From NCBI GenBank assembly GCA_000827265.1, contig KN834753.1, positions 1,208,686 to 1,272,685 on the forward strand: 64,000 nucleotides of DNA, given 5' to 3'. Shown in pieces: positions 50,794 through 62,438 of the stretch. Made by a program: the position numbers and the translations under genes. Position 1 is the first letter of the stretch. The number at the start of each line of letters is the position of its first letter. The notes under the pieces are model-generated. The model was given only the letters and a program-made list of their open reading frames with translations, was not told the DNA's origin and ran no database searches. This DNA is from Collybiopsis luxurians FD-317 M1 (taxonomy: Eukaryota; Basidiomycota; Agaricomycetes; Agaricales; Omphalotaceae).

Positions 50794-53010
50794 ATGGGCG
50801 GTCGGTCGACCAGGAGAAGCCAGACTGAGCCAGACTTTTCTTCTCTCACCAAGCTAGACTCTCTTATTCTCGCACAGTCGGTGTATGAGCTGGGAGCTTC
50901 TGCATGGCCAGCGGTGGCGAAAGTGTTGTCCAAACATCCTCTACTATCCCATCCAAAATCCTTCTTCACTGCCCAAGTAAACTTGGAATTTACTTCGGAA
51001 TTATACACCCTATCTTATCCTCTCATCTAGTCATGTCAGGCAATGTACAAACATATGAGGAACGAGGCGTTTTTGGATATGTGAGTATCAGCTTACCCTA
51101 CACTTCATCAGTAAGCTCTGATGTCTCGTAGAACCGATGCCGACTCTGAGAGGCATTGTGCGTTTCTAATGCCATCAGGATAACCATCATTAATTCGTTT
51201 GTAGCTCCATCAAACCTCAAACTCGCTCAGATACATTACCAGGCCCGAATTCTCGAGTTGCAAAGTTTAATTAGCGAGGAGGAGGAGAAATTCAAGTGCG
51301 CGCTTTTTCACAGCAAAATGGCTATTATACTCAAACTATATCAGAAAGCTCGTATCTGAAATCGAGGAGCTTAAAAGCCATCGAAGCGTGCCGACAGTAC
51401 GTATGCAACACTAATTCTTGTGAGCAGTCTTCAAGTTTTTGATCCAGATTGAAGCCAAGGAAGATGTCGAGGTCGAGGACTTCACTTCTGACCTCAGCGG
51501 TATCAGCTCTATTTCTTCTCCCGGAAAAGTTGGTGTTTTGTTCATCTGTATCTATCATATACGCATCAATTACCTCCGTAGGTTGACCCCGACGAGCCTG
51601 CGAACAAAGACTCGACCCCGTCTCCCAGTGAAAAATTCAATTCCGATACAACAACGGAACTTGAACCTGTTCCAATGGATGGACTCGAAGTGTCAACAGA
51701 CGTGACATCGCCGCAGCTAGTTGAAAAAGATCTTCTGAAAGCGGAGCCAGAAGACGAGGAGGTACCTGTGGGAGAGAAAGAAGGCAAAGAGGTGTCTGTG
51801 GGATTTCAAGAAGGAAAGGAGGTCTTCCACGATAGCAAAGATGACATTGAGGAAGTCGAGACTTTAGCTACCCCTATAGCTGGAAATGAAGCCAAAGACG
51901 ACGAGACTCCCCAACCTACGAGCATAGCTGATGCGGATGCGGATGTCAATCCTTCGGCTACTCCAGCTGCCGACGCTGAAAATGAAGCCAGCCGAGCGGT
52001 TACCCCTCACGAGTCTATAGCTGATACCGAACCTGACCGTATGGAAGTTGTCGATGAAGAAGGAGTTACTTCAAGCGATGAACCTGCTGGCCTGCACAAA
52101 GCCCGCCTTGTTAGTAAGTATTAATTATGCAGCATTCGAAGATCTTTACTGATGGTATTTTCAGAAGCGGCCAAGCGCCAGCGCAAGGCTGGTACTCCCA
52201 TGCAGACACGCAAAACACGTCGACTGAGGCGCACGTCTGGTGCTACAGAAGTAATACTGGAAGTAAGCGAACCCATGGCAGAGGAAGACAAAGTTCAAAC
52301 TCCTCGAACGATGGAAGAAGAAGAGGCGTCTCCTGCACCTGAACCCACGTCGCTCAAGCGCCAAAGTAAGCGTTTGCGCTCTCTCCTTGCTATCCTAAAT
52401 TCGCTCAACATTCCCGTAAGGCAAACGGCGGGCTTCCCTCACTGATGATAATCCACGAGAAATAAGGCGTTTGCGGGCAGACTCGGAACCTGCTGAAGAT
52501 GACGATGGACCAGGTATGTGGCGTTTCTGCACTCGAGTTTCCTTACCTACTCGGTCCTCGAGCAGGTCCTTCGTCCTCCCGGAGACGACGGCAAGACAAT
52601 CAGGCTTCAAAACGCTTCCAGAACGTTATCGGCATGCTTCACTCCCAAATATCAGCCCATCGAAATGGGACTATCTTTCACAATCCCATTAAAAATTCAG
52701 AGGCGCCGGATTATCATGAAATCGTCAAGCGACCTATGGATCTCAAGACTATCAAGTCGAAAATCAAAGACGGCATCATTTCAAACTCCCTCGAGTTTCA
52801 GCGGGATATTTACCTGATGTTCGCGAATGCAATGATGTATAACAGACCCGGATCAGATGTGTATAACATGGCAGAAGATGTCAGTCAATCATATTATCTC
52901 GTCCTTCCAAATTTCATTCAATTTCTTCCTCTCATTAGATGATGCTGGAGTGCGAAGGATATATTCAGACTTTCAGACAGAGCGAGGGCTTTGTTCGAGG
53001 AACACGTTGA
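50794..53010 (+). CDS. BRD8-like bromodomain protein (probable NuA4 subunit)
   Basis: Eleven exons (50794-50976, 51031-51080, 51132-51157, 51205-51295, 51345-51396, 51448-51528, 51582-52113, 52165-52365, 52421-52513, 52566-52879, 52939-53010) give 564 residues. The N-terminal SLILAQSVYELGASAWPAVAKVLSKHP and SCQAMYKHM form the SANT-like region of BRD8, followed by a coiled coil (LISEEEEKFKKLVSEIEEL), a long acidic region and one C-terminal bromodomain: IFHNPIKNSEAPDYHEIVKRPMDLKTIKSKI and LMFANAMMYNRPGSDVY, with the acetyl-lysine-binding Asn present. BRD8 and S. pombe Bdc1 belong to NuA4/TIP60, so this and TRA1 may work in one complex. The second-last intron uses GTCAGT. Confidence 0.86.
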
Positions 53011-53086
53011 TACTGATCTGTTCTTTGCAATTAGATAGCAGTGTGCAAGGGTCAAGGTTATGTAGCTAAATACAATATAACACGTT

Positions 53087-53240
53087 CAGTCGCAATAACC
53101 TAATAATGTTCACCACGTACATGGCCATACGATATATTATTAAGCCTCACGGAACGGAAGTTCATTATTCTAGTCCGAAGATTTTGGCTGTAATTTCGGC
53201 TCCCATTCTCCTTCAACCTTGTTGCAATCACTGAACATAC
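53087..53240 (-). pseudogene. Decayed partial copy of the RAD7 3' end
   Basis: This segment matches the last codons and 3' flank of RAD7 at about 55885-56025, in the same orientation. Shared runs include CCGAAGATTTTGGCTGT and TCCTTCAACCTTGTTGCAA. On the minus strand it encodes CNKVEGEW, as in CNKVEGKW of RAD7, but about 10 bases are missing after that, so the frame shifts and stops. Similarity fades beyond 53240. It is a fragment, not a gene. Confidence 0.82.
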
Positions 53241-53917
53241 AGTAGAGAAAGCCGGCCTAGAAAGTGTCTTCTTGAAGGTTACCAGAGAGAACAAGGTGCT
53301 GGAAGAGGATACGCAGATACAGAAGCAACGGAGATAGCGACGAGGGTTATCATGATCATTTAGTTTCTCATTGTGTATTTCAAGTATGAGTCTACTGAAG
53401 GTAAAAACGCGCCAACAGCGACGCTCGCCAGTACCGCACAGCCGCGACTGCAGTTGACTCCACTGGAACCTATGGGCTGTGTACACAGCCTCAGTAACCA
53501 TATCTATATTATAAAAAGCAGTTCGAAAAGGCAATTTCGGCCAGATATGGCTAGACTTGCCTTCTGTGGAATTGTATTCATCGAGTGAGATCATGATTGG
53601 TAATAGTGCGTGAGGTCCGAAAACTGGTCATGGATGTATCATAACAACATCATCATTCTGTATCCTTCGCAGGCTTTGCACTGGCTTTTGAATACTGTAC
53701 AGCAGTAGTAGAAAGAGAAGCAGTAAAAGAGTTATACAATATGCAGGACCAGGAGTATATATACAAGAGCTTGCAGAAAAATATTCAGGTCATAGGGAGA
53801 TCGTAAGTAGGGAGAACAGTAGAGGTTGAACAGCTTAACAATCATGAGATACAGAAAAGCAACCAGATGGCTGTATCAACGAATGAACGACTTATTCATC
53901 CAGACCCTCTGACTCAT

Positions 53918-54259
53918 NNNNNNNNNNNNNNNNNNNNNNNNNNNNNNNNNNNNNNNNNNNNNNNNNNNNNNNNNNNNNNNNNNNNNNNNNNNNNNNNNNN
54001 NNNNNNNNNNNNNNNNNNNNNNNNNNNNNNNNNNNNNNNNNNNNNNNNNNNNNNNNNNNNNNNNNNNNNNNNNNNNNNNNNNNNNNNNNNNNNNNNNNNN
54101 NNNNNNNNNNNNNNNNNNNNNNNNNNNNNNNNNNNNNNNNNNNNNNNNNNNNNNNNNNNNNNNNNNNNNNNNNNNNNNNNNNNNNNNNNNNNNNNNNNNN
54201 NNNNNNNNNNNNNNNNNNNNNNNNNNNNNNNNNNNNNNNNNNNNNNNNNNNNNNNNNNN
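53918..54259. other. Assembly gap (342 N)
   Basis: A run of unknown bases. Open frames drawn across it are meaningless. True length and content are unknown. Confidence 1.
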
Positions 54260-54675
54260 ATGCGATGGCAATGAATGTGTACCTGGATCAGGTAGCGCTT
54301 GAGACAACGGGCATGATACGAGGGTGGACAATCTGAGTGTGGCTCTAATTGATTTCATAAGAGGAATAAGTGCGACCAACTGGCATTGCGCTCTCTGTTT
54401 ATGGCTGTTGTGGAAAGATTAATTGATTGATGTCGTGCAGAGGAGGGAGGGACAGTGAGCCAGGGAGATGGCGATGGAATACTGATCATCGTATCAATTT
54501 TGGACTGCCGAAACAGTAATTTTACTTCACAATACCAGCGTTAATCACTAGGAAATACACTGCAACTCATGTCCTTTGATCTGCTAACTGCAGACCCGTG
54601 CCAACGGCACGGGCTGCTGCTAGTAATAGTATGTAGTTGGCTTTGTTCAAATGTTGTCGTCTTCTGCAGCCTAAG

Positions 54676-55857
54676 ATGCTCCTTACAGACCTACCTCACG
54701 ACGTACTCGCCGTCATTGTCACCCATCTTCGTAACATTGAAGACTTCACCAATTTCACTTCCACCTGCCGCAAGCTCCACGCCGTACTTACAGAAACCAC
54801 CACTTCTAACACAATTCTCAATCTGTGCGACAGGTCTGCCCCAACTTTCTTCAGCCCTCACCCACATTTCTTAGTTGCTGCCTCCTCCCGACGCCTCTCC
54901 AATGTTGTCCTTGGCAACCTAGCCCTCACCAGCCAGCTAGTCGTGGCCTTCCAAGGTGGCATTGAAGGTCTCTACGAGTTCTGCCTCGAACATTCCGGCC
55001 TCACCCTTGCTGAGATCCGAGAATGGCATCTCGCGCGCTTCAGCACTATTAACCCCTTCTCGGATAAGATTGACAAGATGGCTGGGCAGCAGTGGTATCA
55101 GACCCCGAACTTCTGGGACGGGGGCGTGAGTGAGGCCTTCACCATCTACACCGAAGCCGACAGGGCAGCTATGCAGATCCTCATCTACGGTGAACTGTTT
55201 GCAAGCTCAATGGACGCGTTTTTGGAGCCCGAGAGGCAACTCCCGCATTTTGGTCCTGACGTTCGGCTAGAGTACATTAAATACTGTATTCCTGATTGGG
55301 TATGCTGGGGATATCCTGGGTTTGAAGTCAAGCCGACCGGACCATACGCATCAAACCCCGACTCCAGGCAATGGACGAGGGCCAATGCAGCTGATCAGAC
55401 AGCGTTACAGCATATTCTCCACTGTGGGAGGTGGAGAAGGATGTGGAGGGCTGTGCTAAAGCAGATCGGCTCCGATTTCTGGGACGAAGAAGCAGAGGAA
55501 GAGAGGGTCAAGAATGAACAGGGATGGGTCACTACACGGACGCGCCAAGCGTGGACGCTTCAAACTACCGCTCAGAGACGGCAGTTGCTTTGGTGGAATG
55601 CCGCAGTGCAAACCGGGGGCTTGGAGGGGGCGGCAGCTGTAACAACGGTGGATGCGGCGGGTCATTTGGCACCGAAAGTAAGGGAAAGGTTGGTCAGGCT
55701 GAGGAGCAAGATTGAAGCATTAAGTGAAGAGCAATTAATGAACATTGGTACTGTGAAGGTAGGGACCTGGCCAGCTCAGGAGACCATCTCTGAAGTGCCC
55801 GACTTTGGAAAGGAGGTGGGGGCGTGCATGAGGACTTTGTGGCCGGGTGCCGGCTAA
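54676..55857 (+). CDS. Intronless F-box-like protein
   Basis: A single exon of 393 residues. It starts MLLTDLPHDVLAVIVTHLRNIEDFTNFTSTCRKLH, an F-box of the usual length, which would bind Skp1 in an SCF ubiquitin ligase. The remaining ~340 residues are Trp-rich and lack recognisable LRR or WD repeats, so the substrate domain is unassigned. Nearly all neighbours have several introns and this one has none; it also looks richer in G+C. It sits between a decayed RAD7 3'-end copy and RAD7 itself, beside an assembly gap. Basidiomycetes carry many lineage-specific F-box genes. The ATG at 54676 is the first in the frame. Confidence 0.78.
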   Translation: MLLTDLPHDVLAVIVTHLRNIEDFTNFTSTCRKLHAVLTETTTSNTILNLCDRSAPTFFSPHPHFLVAASSRRLSNVVLGNLALTSQLVVAFQGGIEGLYEFCLEHSGLTLAEIREWHLARFSTINPFSDKIDKMAGQQWYQTPNFWDGGVSEAFTIYTEADRAAMQILIYGELFASSMDAFLEPERQLPHFGPDVRLEYIKYCIPDWVCWGYPGFEVKPTGPYASNPDSRQWTRANAADQTALQHILHCGRWRRMWRAVLKQIGSDFWDEEAEEERVKNEQGWVTTRTRQAWTLQTTAQRRQLLWWNAAVQTGGLEGAAAVTTVDAAGHLAPKVRERLVRLRSKIEALSEEQLMNIGTVKVGTWPAQETISEVPDFGKEVGACMRTLWPGAG

Positions 55858-55946
55858 TGTATGGGCATGTCCTTGAAGTGTACATGTAGTTGCAATAATT
55901 TAATGTTCATACCGTACAATGTATTTACGCCTTGCGAAAGGGAACT

Positions 55947-57982
55947 TCATCGTTCAAGACCGAAGATTTTGGCTGTGGTTTTGGTTCCGCTAGTTACCCA
56001 TTTTCCTTCAACCTTGTTGCAACCCCATATCTTAATCTCGTCAAGCCGGTTTTTGCTATTTTCCAATATAGCTTTAACCACAAAGTCGTCAACTTCCCGA
56101 CACCAGCCAAGATCAATTTTTCGCAAGTCCTTTGCCTGCTTGGCAATATTCGAAAGAGCAGTGGCGCTTACATCCTTCAACCCGTTGATATTTAGGAGAT
56201 GGAGTCCTTCCCCTGAATGGTTCAGCAGCTCGATGAGCGATTTAGTCGATAATGCGGGATTACGAGAGAGATCGACTGCCGTCAGCGGTGAATTGGACCA
56301 GTCTGCAAAAAAGCTAGCGACTCCATCGTCAGTCAGTAGCGGGAGGTTCGATAGAGAGAGTTCAATAAGGTTGGTAGTGTTGGGGAGAATACCATATTTG
56401 AGTACTCTATCAGAGAGCTCGCAGTGACCAGACAAATTAAGGCTAGTGAGCGTAGGTCCTGTGGCAGCAAGAAGTTTATTGATACCCTCCTCGCTGCATG
56501 ATGCAGAAGGCTCGCTGATGTCCAGATAAGTAAGCTGGCCAGACAGCGAGGTGATAGGCGCCAGAAAATCATCAGACAACAAGCCGACTTCTCTCAGGCC
56601 TAGTCTCGTCAAGGACTTCGAGCTGGTATCAACGAGAATCTGAAGGCATTCAAGGTTGAAGCGAGGACTCTGAGTAATGAGGAAACTCTGCAATTGTGTG
56701 TGGGCTTTGAAAAATGCAATCCATGCAGGTGCACGGACGAGAAAGGGGCCAAGGAGCTGGAGATGAGCAAGGTTTGGAAGGGATGAGCACCATGAATTAA
56801 TGACTTCATCTGAAATTAAGCCACAGTAGTCGAGGCGGAGGCTAGTGAGGTTGGGATTCAGATAACCCAACGTTATCAACGCTGTGGGTGACAGCTCTAA
56901 GGGGGCACATTATCGCGGCGTACTCATTGGGGAACACAGAAAGATGACTCACTGGTAACATCGTATAGGATGAGTGAGGTATTTTCTGCGCCGTAGAACA
57001 AATGAACATTGTCGGGAGTGCTAAGGTGGCCGTATGAGGTCTCGTGCAATCGAGCAAAATTCAGCTATACTGACAGACTGCGCTTCTTAGAGATAGCTTT
57101 CGAGATGGCATCCATATTTACGGAGCCAATGTCGCCGAAAGCTTCTATATCGTTTATGTGATTGGATATGATCTGTGGGTAAACGTGAATGGGCCAGATC
57201 GTCATAACTAGATAAAACGTCGCGCACACTGATGCACATTGACACAAGAGTAGGCAAGCGACGTTCTTCGAAATTGACGACGTTTCGTTTATCGGCTGCT
57301 TTCGTGCGCTTTCTCAGAGCGACTGGTTTTTTGAAGGGATCATTTCCCAGCTTTTTGGCGCACGAATGACACAGGAAGCCAGGTCCAGGAATAGCGGCTA
57401 TCGTGTATTTACTCTTTATAAATCATTCAGCGACTTATTGACAAAGCAATGAAGGGAAATTGACTGACCACAGAAAACTCTTTCTTACACTCGGCGCAGC
57501 GCTCAATACTACCATTTGGAGGCTTAGCGTTGGCTCGCATAGACTTTGAGAGAGCCGTATATGCATCATCATCACTGTCGTCATCTTTTTGCGCCGCTTT
57601 CTTTGCTTTAGCCTTCGCTGCAGCTGTCGAAGCTGAGGCTTTTTTCCTCTTCGAGGCCGGCTCTTCTGGCTCGTCCAACTCGTCTGAATTGTAACCCTGA
57701 AAAGAAAAAACAAAAAAGATGAGAGCTCATGACGCGCCGTTTGAGCTTAGAACGTACACTGTTGCGTGTTGCTCTATTGCGTCTTCGACTACGGCTCAAA
57801 GAACTCGCAGCTTCTTCAGCATTTTCAGGTTCTGGATTTTGGGCCGCATTGCTCGGGCCCGCGGGAGGTTGTGGCTGGTTTTGAGTCGCTGCGCGAACTG
57901 CTACGGTCGTTGGGGTGATGTTATGCTCCCTAAGAAAATCCGTGAGCGCAGAAGTGGGCCCTCGAACATTGTTTCGACTCAT
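55947..57982 (-). CDS. RAD7: DNA repair protein Rad7 homologue (rhp7-type)
   Basis: Six exons (57982-57758, 57696-57469, 57413-57228, 98-nt and 68-nt exons near 57170-56950, and 56896-55947) give 584 residues. The start MSRNNVRGPTSALTDFLREHNI and an acidic/basic linker lead to a zinc-binding pair, CAECKKEF and CHSCAKKLG, then NTSLILYDVTKLSPTALITLGYLNPNLTSLRLDYCGLI and about ten leucine-rich repeats (LTSLNLSGH, LTAVDLSRN, LLNINGL, LRKIDLGWC), ending IKIWGCNKVEGKW. Rad7 acts with Rad16 in global-genome nucleotide excision repair and also forms a ubiquitin-ligase-like complex. A copy of its last ~80 coding bases lies at 53.1 kb. It is head-to-head with CTNNBL1. Confidence 0.92.
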
Positions 57983-58032
57983 GGCTTAATGAGAACAAGG
58001 ATGGGCGTTAAAAATCACGGGCTACGAGTCCA

Positions 58033-58078
58033 TGACTCAACAAAGATAAGATAAGACAATTTTACAGGATAAGATAAG
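58033..58078. promoter_or_regulatory. AP-1/Gcn4 site and two doubled GATA sites
   Basis: Within the 136-bp region shared by RAD7 and CTNNBL1, TGACTCA lies at 58033-58039, and GATAAGATAAG occurs twice, at 58045-58055 and 58068-58078. These match Gcn4/AP-1 and fungal GATA-factor consensus sites; binding is not shown. Confidence 0.6.
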
Positions 58079-58118
58079 CTTTCAGCTTGATCATTCCTTT
58101 ACTCTTTCCCCCGCAACC

Positions 58119-60533
58119 ATGGAAATTGACAGTCTTTTCAAAGTATATATTGATATTTTCAAAACTAAGCCATTCCTATCTAATATCTACTTCAGGCTCC
58201 CAAACTCTCCGGCAGTGGAAACAAACGCAAAATGCCAGCGAACCCGACACCGGAAATGCTGAAGAAAATGCGAATTGACGCAGAAGCCTCCGTGACAAAT
58301 GTAGAAACTTCCCCATCTCCAGTAGAAGCAAAAGGAAAGGCACGCGCCGTCACAGTCGAGGACGTGATGGATGAAGACGTCGACAGAGATTTCGCTCCGG
58401 GAGGGGATCCTGACTATTTTGTAGAAGAAGATGAAGATGGGAGATTCTATGGTGGAGGTCTGACCAGCGAACAAAAAGATATCCTCAACATTTTCGATCG
58501 CGCTGGTGAAGATGCCCTGGCTGAAGTGAGTTCCTTTTAAACGAAAGTTCACAGCCTAATATATACTAAATACAGCGTTCCTTCAGTCCGACGAACTTTC
58601 AATAACTGGAATACGCAGAACTCTACTGAAATTTGAACGCGCGGTCAATAAAAACCAGGATCAGCGGTCCAAGTACCCAGATGACCCGTCAAAGTGAGAT
58701 TGCAACCCGCACGCTTATTTCAAGAAGAGGACTAACATCGACCAGATTCATCGAATCCGAAGCAGATCTCGATAGCGCTATAAAATCCTTACTTCCTTTG
58801 GCTCAAGCACCTGTCCTTGCGTATTCCGAGCTCGTACGGTCGGGAACAGTCGTGCTGTTAGTCGGATTACTCAGTCACGAAAACGTCGACATTGTTATCG
58901 ACATTGTGGAGGTTTTCCATGAACTCACAGATGAAGACGTTGGTGAAGATGCGGAAGATGACGAGGAGGGAGGCGAAGGCAATACCGCGAGCTTGAAGCT
59001 TCTCATTGAAGCACTAGTGAGTCGCCAGCGCTTCGGCCCTGGTTTTTGCTCATGAAGATTTGCTAGTTGGAAAACTCGATCCTCGATCTTCTAGTTGGCA
59101 ATTTGAAGCGTCTAAATGAGGAAGAGGAATCGGATCGGCAGGGTGTATTCCACATACTTGGTGCGGATCTGTACCTCCAAGTTGCACATTTTCTCTTACT
59201 GTTTTTTTTCGCAGGATTTTTTGAAAACGTCCTTGGTTTTAACCCTTCTCTTGCCACTGAATTAGTTTCCAAGACGGCTATTCTTTCATGGCTGCTTGAG
59301 CGAATCCAGTTCAAGAAACACGACGAAAATCGGGGTTATGCCGCTGAACTACTCTCTATTCTGCTACAAGATAATCAGACAAATCGCTTGGAATTAGGCA
59401 ACAGGGACGGTATTGAGACGTTCTTGAAAGTGGTTTCGGTGAGTAGGTTGAAAGCTTGGAAAACAAGTGCCTTTGAACATCCTTCTAGCAATATCGGAAA
59501 AGGGATCCTGTAGATGCTGACGAGCTCGAGTTCATGGAGAACATTTTTGACACACTATGTTCGACTCTAAGTGAACCAAGTAACAAAGCATTATTTGTGG
59601 AGGCCGAAGGACCTGATCTTATGGTTATATTGATGAAGTTGGTTCTGTGAATGTCAAATCTTTTAACAGTGCTCAACGTTTGCTTGTTCCAGGGAGAAAC
59701 TGCAAGCTCGATCAAAAGCTATCAAAACATTGGACTATGCAATGTCAGGCCCCGCTGGTACCGCTAGCTGCCAGGCATTCATCGACGCTTTAGGGCTCAA
59801 AACCTTATTTTCTACTTTCATGGGCAAGGTGCGATGTTTACTGTCCTACATATTCAACGTACTCAAAGTTCCATAGACCTCAAAGAAACAAAAATCAGCT
59901 GTTCTTTTGCCCGCGTCAGAAGATGCTTCACATATACTAGGGATCATATCCTCACTATTCTCAAACTTGGCTTCAGATTCGCCCGAGCGGATCCGCCTCT
60001 TGGCAAAATTTGTTGAGAACACTTATGAAAAGGTCGACAAGCTCTTAGATATTCGTGAAAATGCACAGTCTCGTATGAAAGCAACAGATGCGTCGATCGA
60101 GAACCAAAAGAAGGTGAGAGTGTGTCAATTTACGCTTTGGAAATTCCGTTCGATATTATGTTACAGGAACTGCTCGCTAATGATGAAGAAATCTCGGCTG
60201 AAGATGAAGACGCTTTCTATCTGCAACGGCTAGATGGCGGTCTCTTCACACTTCAGACGGTTGACTACATCCTTGCTTGGATTGCAATGGAGGATGATGG
60301 GGTAGGTTCTAATTTTTAGTCTCGGCAACAAATCTTAATCCTTCTTCCAGATTCGTTCACATCTATCGCAGATGCTCGGGCGGAAGAATCAGTCACTAAA
60401 TGACATTGTCAAGACTTTGCGAATATATCACGATGGTATTGGCGACGAGACTGAGGAAAACAGTGCTAATTTACCTTCCCAAAAAATGATACTTCGAGGA
60501 CTCATCGGTGCCTTGGAGCCAAATTCACAGTAA
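58119..60533 (+). CDS. Beta-catenin-like protein 1 (CTNNBL1) homologue
   Basis: Eleven exons (58119-58142, 58196-58525, 58587-58693, 58746-59016, 59067-59160, 59215-59438, 59489-59637, 59693-59828, 59877-60113, 60167-60301, 60351-60533) give 629 residues, near the animal length. After a short basic N-terminus and an acidic linker come the conserved blocks LKKFERAVNKNQD-like LLKFERAVNKNQD, PVLAYSELVRSGTVVLLVGLLSHENVDI, LLERIQFKKHDENRGYAAELLSILLQD, FVEAEGPDLMVILMK, TLDYAMSGP and RLDGGLFTLQTVDYILAW. CTNNBL1 is an armadillo-repeat protein of the Prp19-associated spliceosome that binds the CDC5L nuclear localisation signal. The first coding exon is only 24 nt. It converges on UTP15 with 48 bp between stops. 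Confidence 0.94.
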
Positions 60534-60581
60534 CAGCGTATCTATATCGATCTATATATGTAGTACCTGTACTGATGGGAC

Positions 60582-62369
60582 CTATGAACCTATTGACGCT
60601 GCTGATGAAAGGATCATGTCAAGGGCACCCTTTACTTTCCGAACTTCCTTCTGGAACCGCAATTCTGCCAGCACCTTTTTGCGCAGCCGGAGGAAAAGCG
60701 TGTCTATCAGTGGTGACTGACCTAAGATTGGGGTATACATCTCTACTCGGGTATCAGACACGTTTAATATCGAAGAAGTCACAAGGAAACTCACGTATTA
60801 CCAGCCTTGCAACGTCGCAAACCATCTCTCCGAAGCGTGGATCTGTGACATGCTTGACCAAGACCCGCAGCACAGGTTCCAATAAAACGTCATCTCGACC
60901 TGCTAACGCAACTCGAAGACCGTCGCGATGAATCAACTCTTGAATAAGCGCAAACGTAGTGGTAGGGGGAATATGCTGCGAACAGGTTCATAATTGAAGA
61001 TATGCGTGGCCCAGAACGTACCTTGCGAAGAACAAAGTCTAGTGCAGCGGAGTATTTGAAGCTCTTCAAAAACTTGTCGTAAGCTTTGAGTCGTTTCATT
61101 CTACGGCTCTCTATTCGGAACTCGTTGACGTCGCCGAGAGGTTTAGCCTTGCCTTTCCCTTTGAGTGTACCTTGCCCGATATCCGGAAGAGAGCCACCAA
61201 GGAATGATTCAAAAGTTCCTGACCGGAGTACAGCGGTGGAGAGTGGGGCGTTGGCCTGAACTTCAGAAATTTTGGAATTTCTCCGACGAACGGACAATGT
61301 ACCGTCAGTCATTCCTGCAGCGATGTGCGTCTCATCCGGCTATCGTATACTGAAGTAAGTTTGTGGGAAGGAAAGGCACGCAGTTGCGAAAACACGTACT
61401 GATATTGCCAAACAAAGTACGGGGGCGGGATATCTCATAGTATGTACAACCTTGTATGTGTTGATGTCATAGACCTTGACCATCTGATCGAGGCCACCAG
61501 TGAGCAATCTACTGGCGGTGCTGTTGAATGCCAATGCAGTCACTGTCTTTTGGTGGTTTGATAAAGCCCGGACGCAGCGTCCGCCGGCAACCAAGTCCCA
61601 GACGCGTAATATTGGACCTGCGGAAGACACTGCGACAGTACCGGACGGAAACATCAGGACTTGCTCTACTGGTACGTTTCCGCCACTGCTTGCTCCTGCT
61701 GGACCCATTACCATCTCGCACTGGCCCGACCTAGAATCAAACAAACGCACGGTAGCATCGTACGAGCCAGTGAGATAGAGATGTGGATTCGATGTTGAAG
61801 CCTGCCCTGACCGAATGTAGTCGGTATGAGAGATGAATGTGGTGATACAAGATTGCGACGGGACATCCCAAATTTTGGCAGTAGTGTCGTCGGAGCAAGA
61901 AAGAACCTGGGTGGGTGCCAATGAAGAGAATTTCGTTACATGTACAGGTTGTTTGTGAGAATCGAATGTTCGGAGGATAGCTCGGGAATTAATGTCGAAA
62001 ACCTGGGACGATACAATCAAGGACCAGATTTTTAGAGACATGTAGAGAACTTGCCTGTATTAAACCAGTATCATCCCCTGCGACTAACAGTTTGCCATCT
62101 GCACGTATAGAGCCGCTTCGAGCAATGTCCTTGAATCTGGAGATAGTTTTTGTAACTTTTTGGGTTCGAGGGGCGTAAAGCTGAACTCGAGTAGCAGCAG
62201 TGACTGCATAACGATGTGGTTTTGCAGGAGAGAAATGGACAGAGGTAACAGGAGCATATTCTTTTACGAATACTGGGTGTTTGAATTGGCGCCAGTATCT
62301 GGATTCAGGGTTGGATTTCGAGGACGACGGTCTTGGGAGTGCTTTGACGATGACCGGTTGGTAGTCCAT
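60582..62369 (-). CDS. UTP15: U3 snoRNP protein Utp15
   Basis: Five exons (62369-62055, 62002-61400, 61339-61022, 60975-60795, 60745-60582) give 526 residues, the normal Utp15 size. WD40 repeats include HPVFVKEYAPVTSVHFSP, DDTGLIQVFDINSRAILRTFDSH, CSDDTTAKIWDVPSQ, LTGSYDATVRLFDSRSG and LTGGLDQMVKVYDI. The C-terminal UTP15 domain follows (FRIESRRMKRLKAYDKFLKSFKYSAALDFVLRK...IQELIHRDGLRVALAGRD). Utp15 belongs to the t-UTP subcomplex that couples rDNA transcription to pre-18S processing. The first intron keeps frame and family sequence only with a GCAAGT donor at 62054. Head-to-head with TCTP. Confidence 0.95.
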
Positions 62370-62432
62370 AGCTTAGAGTATATCTAATCTTATCTCCTGT
62401 AAATTTTAGATGGGCGCTAATAATCCTAGACC

Positions 62433-62438
62433 CACGTG
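62433..62438. promoter_or_regulatory. CACGTG E-box between UTP15 and TCTP
   Basis: A palindromic E-box in the 149-bp divergent promoter. A GATA-like AGATAAG (minus strand) is also present near 62385-62396, and a T-tract lies next to the TCTP leader. Confidence 0.4.

Larger units (their letters stand above)
53011..54675. other. Gene-poor block with RAD7 fragment and assembly gap
   Basis: Besides the RAD7-derived fragment (53087-53240) and the run of N (53918-54259), this stretch has no supported gene. A short plus-strand frame at 53373-53588 has no recognisable content. The region just upstream of 54676 is the F-box gene promoter. Confidence 0.6.

Noticed and set aside
53867..54379. Open frames on both strands across 53.9-54.4 kb
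   Set aside because: They consist almost entirely of unknown bases in the assembly gap.
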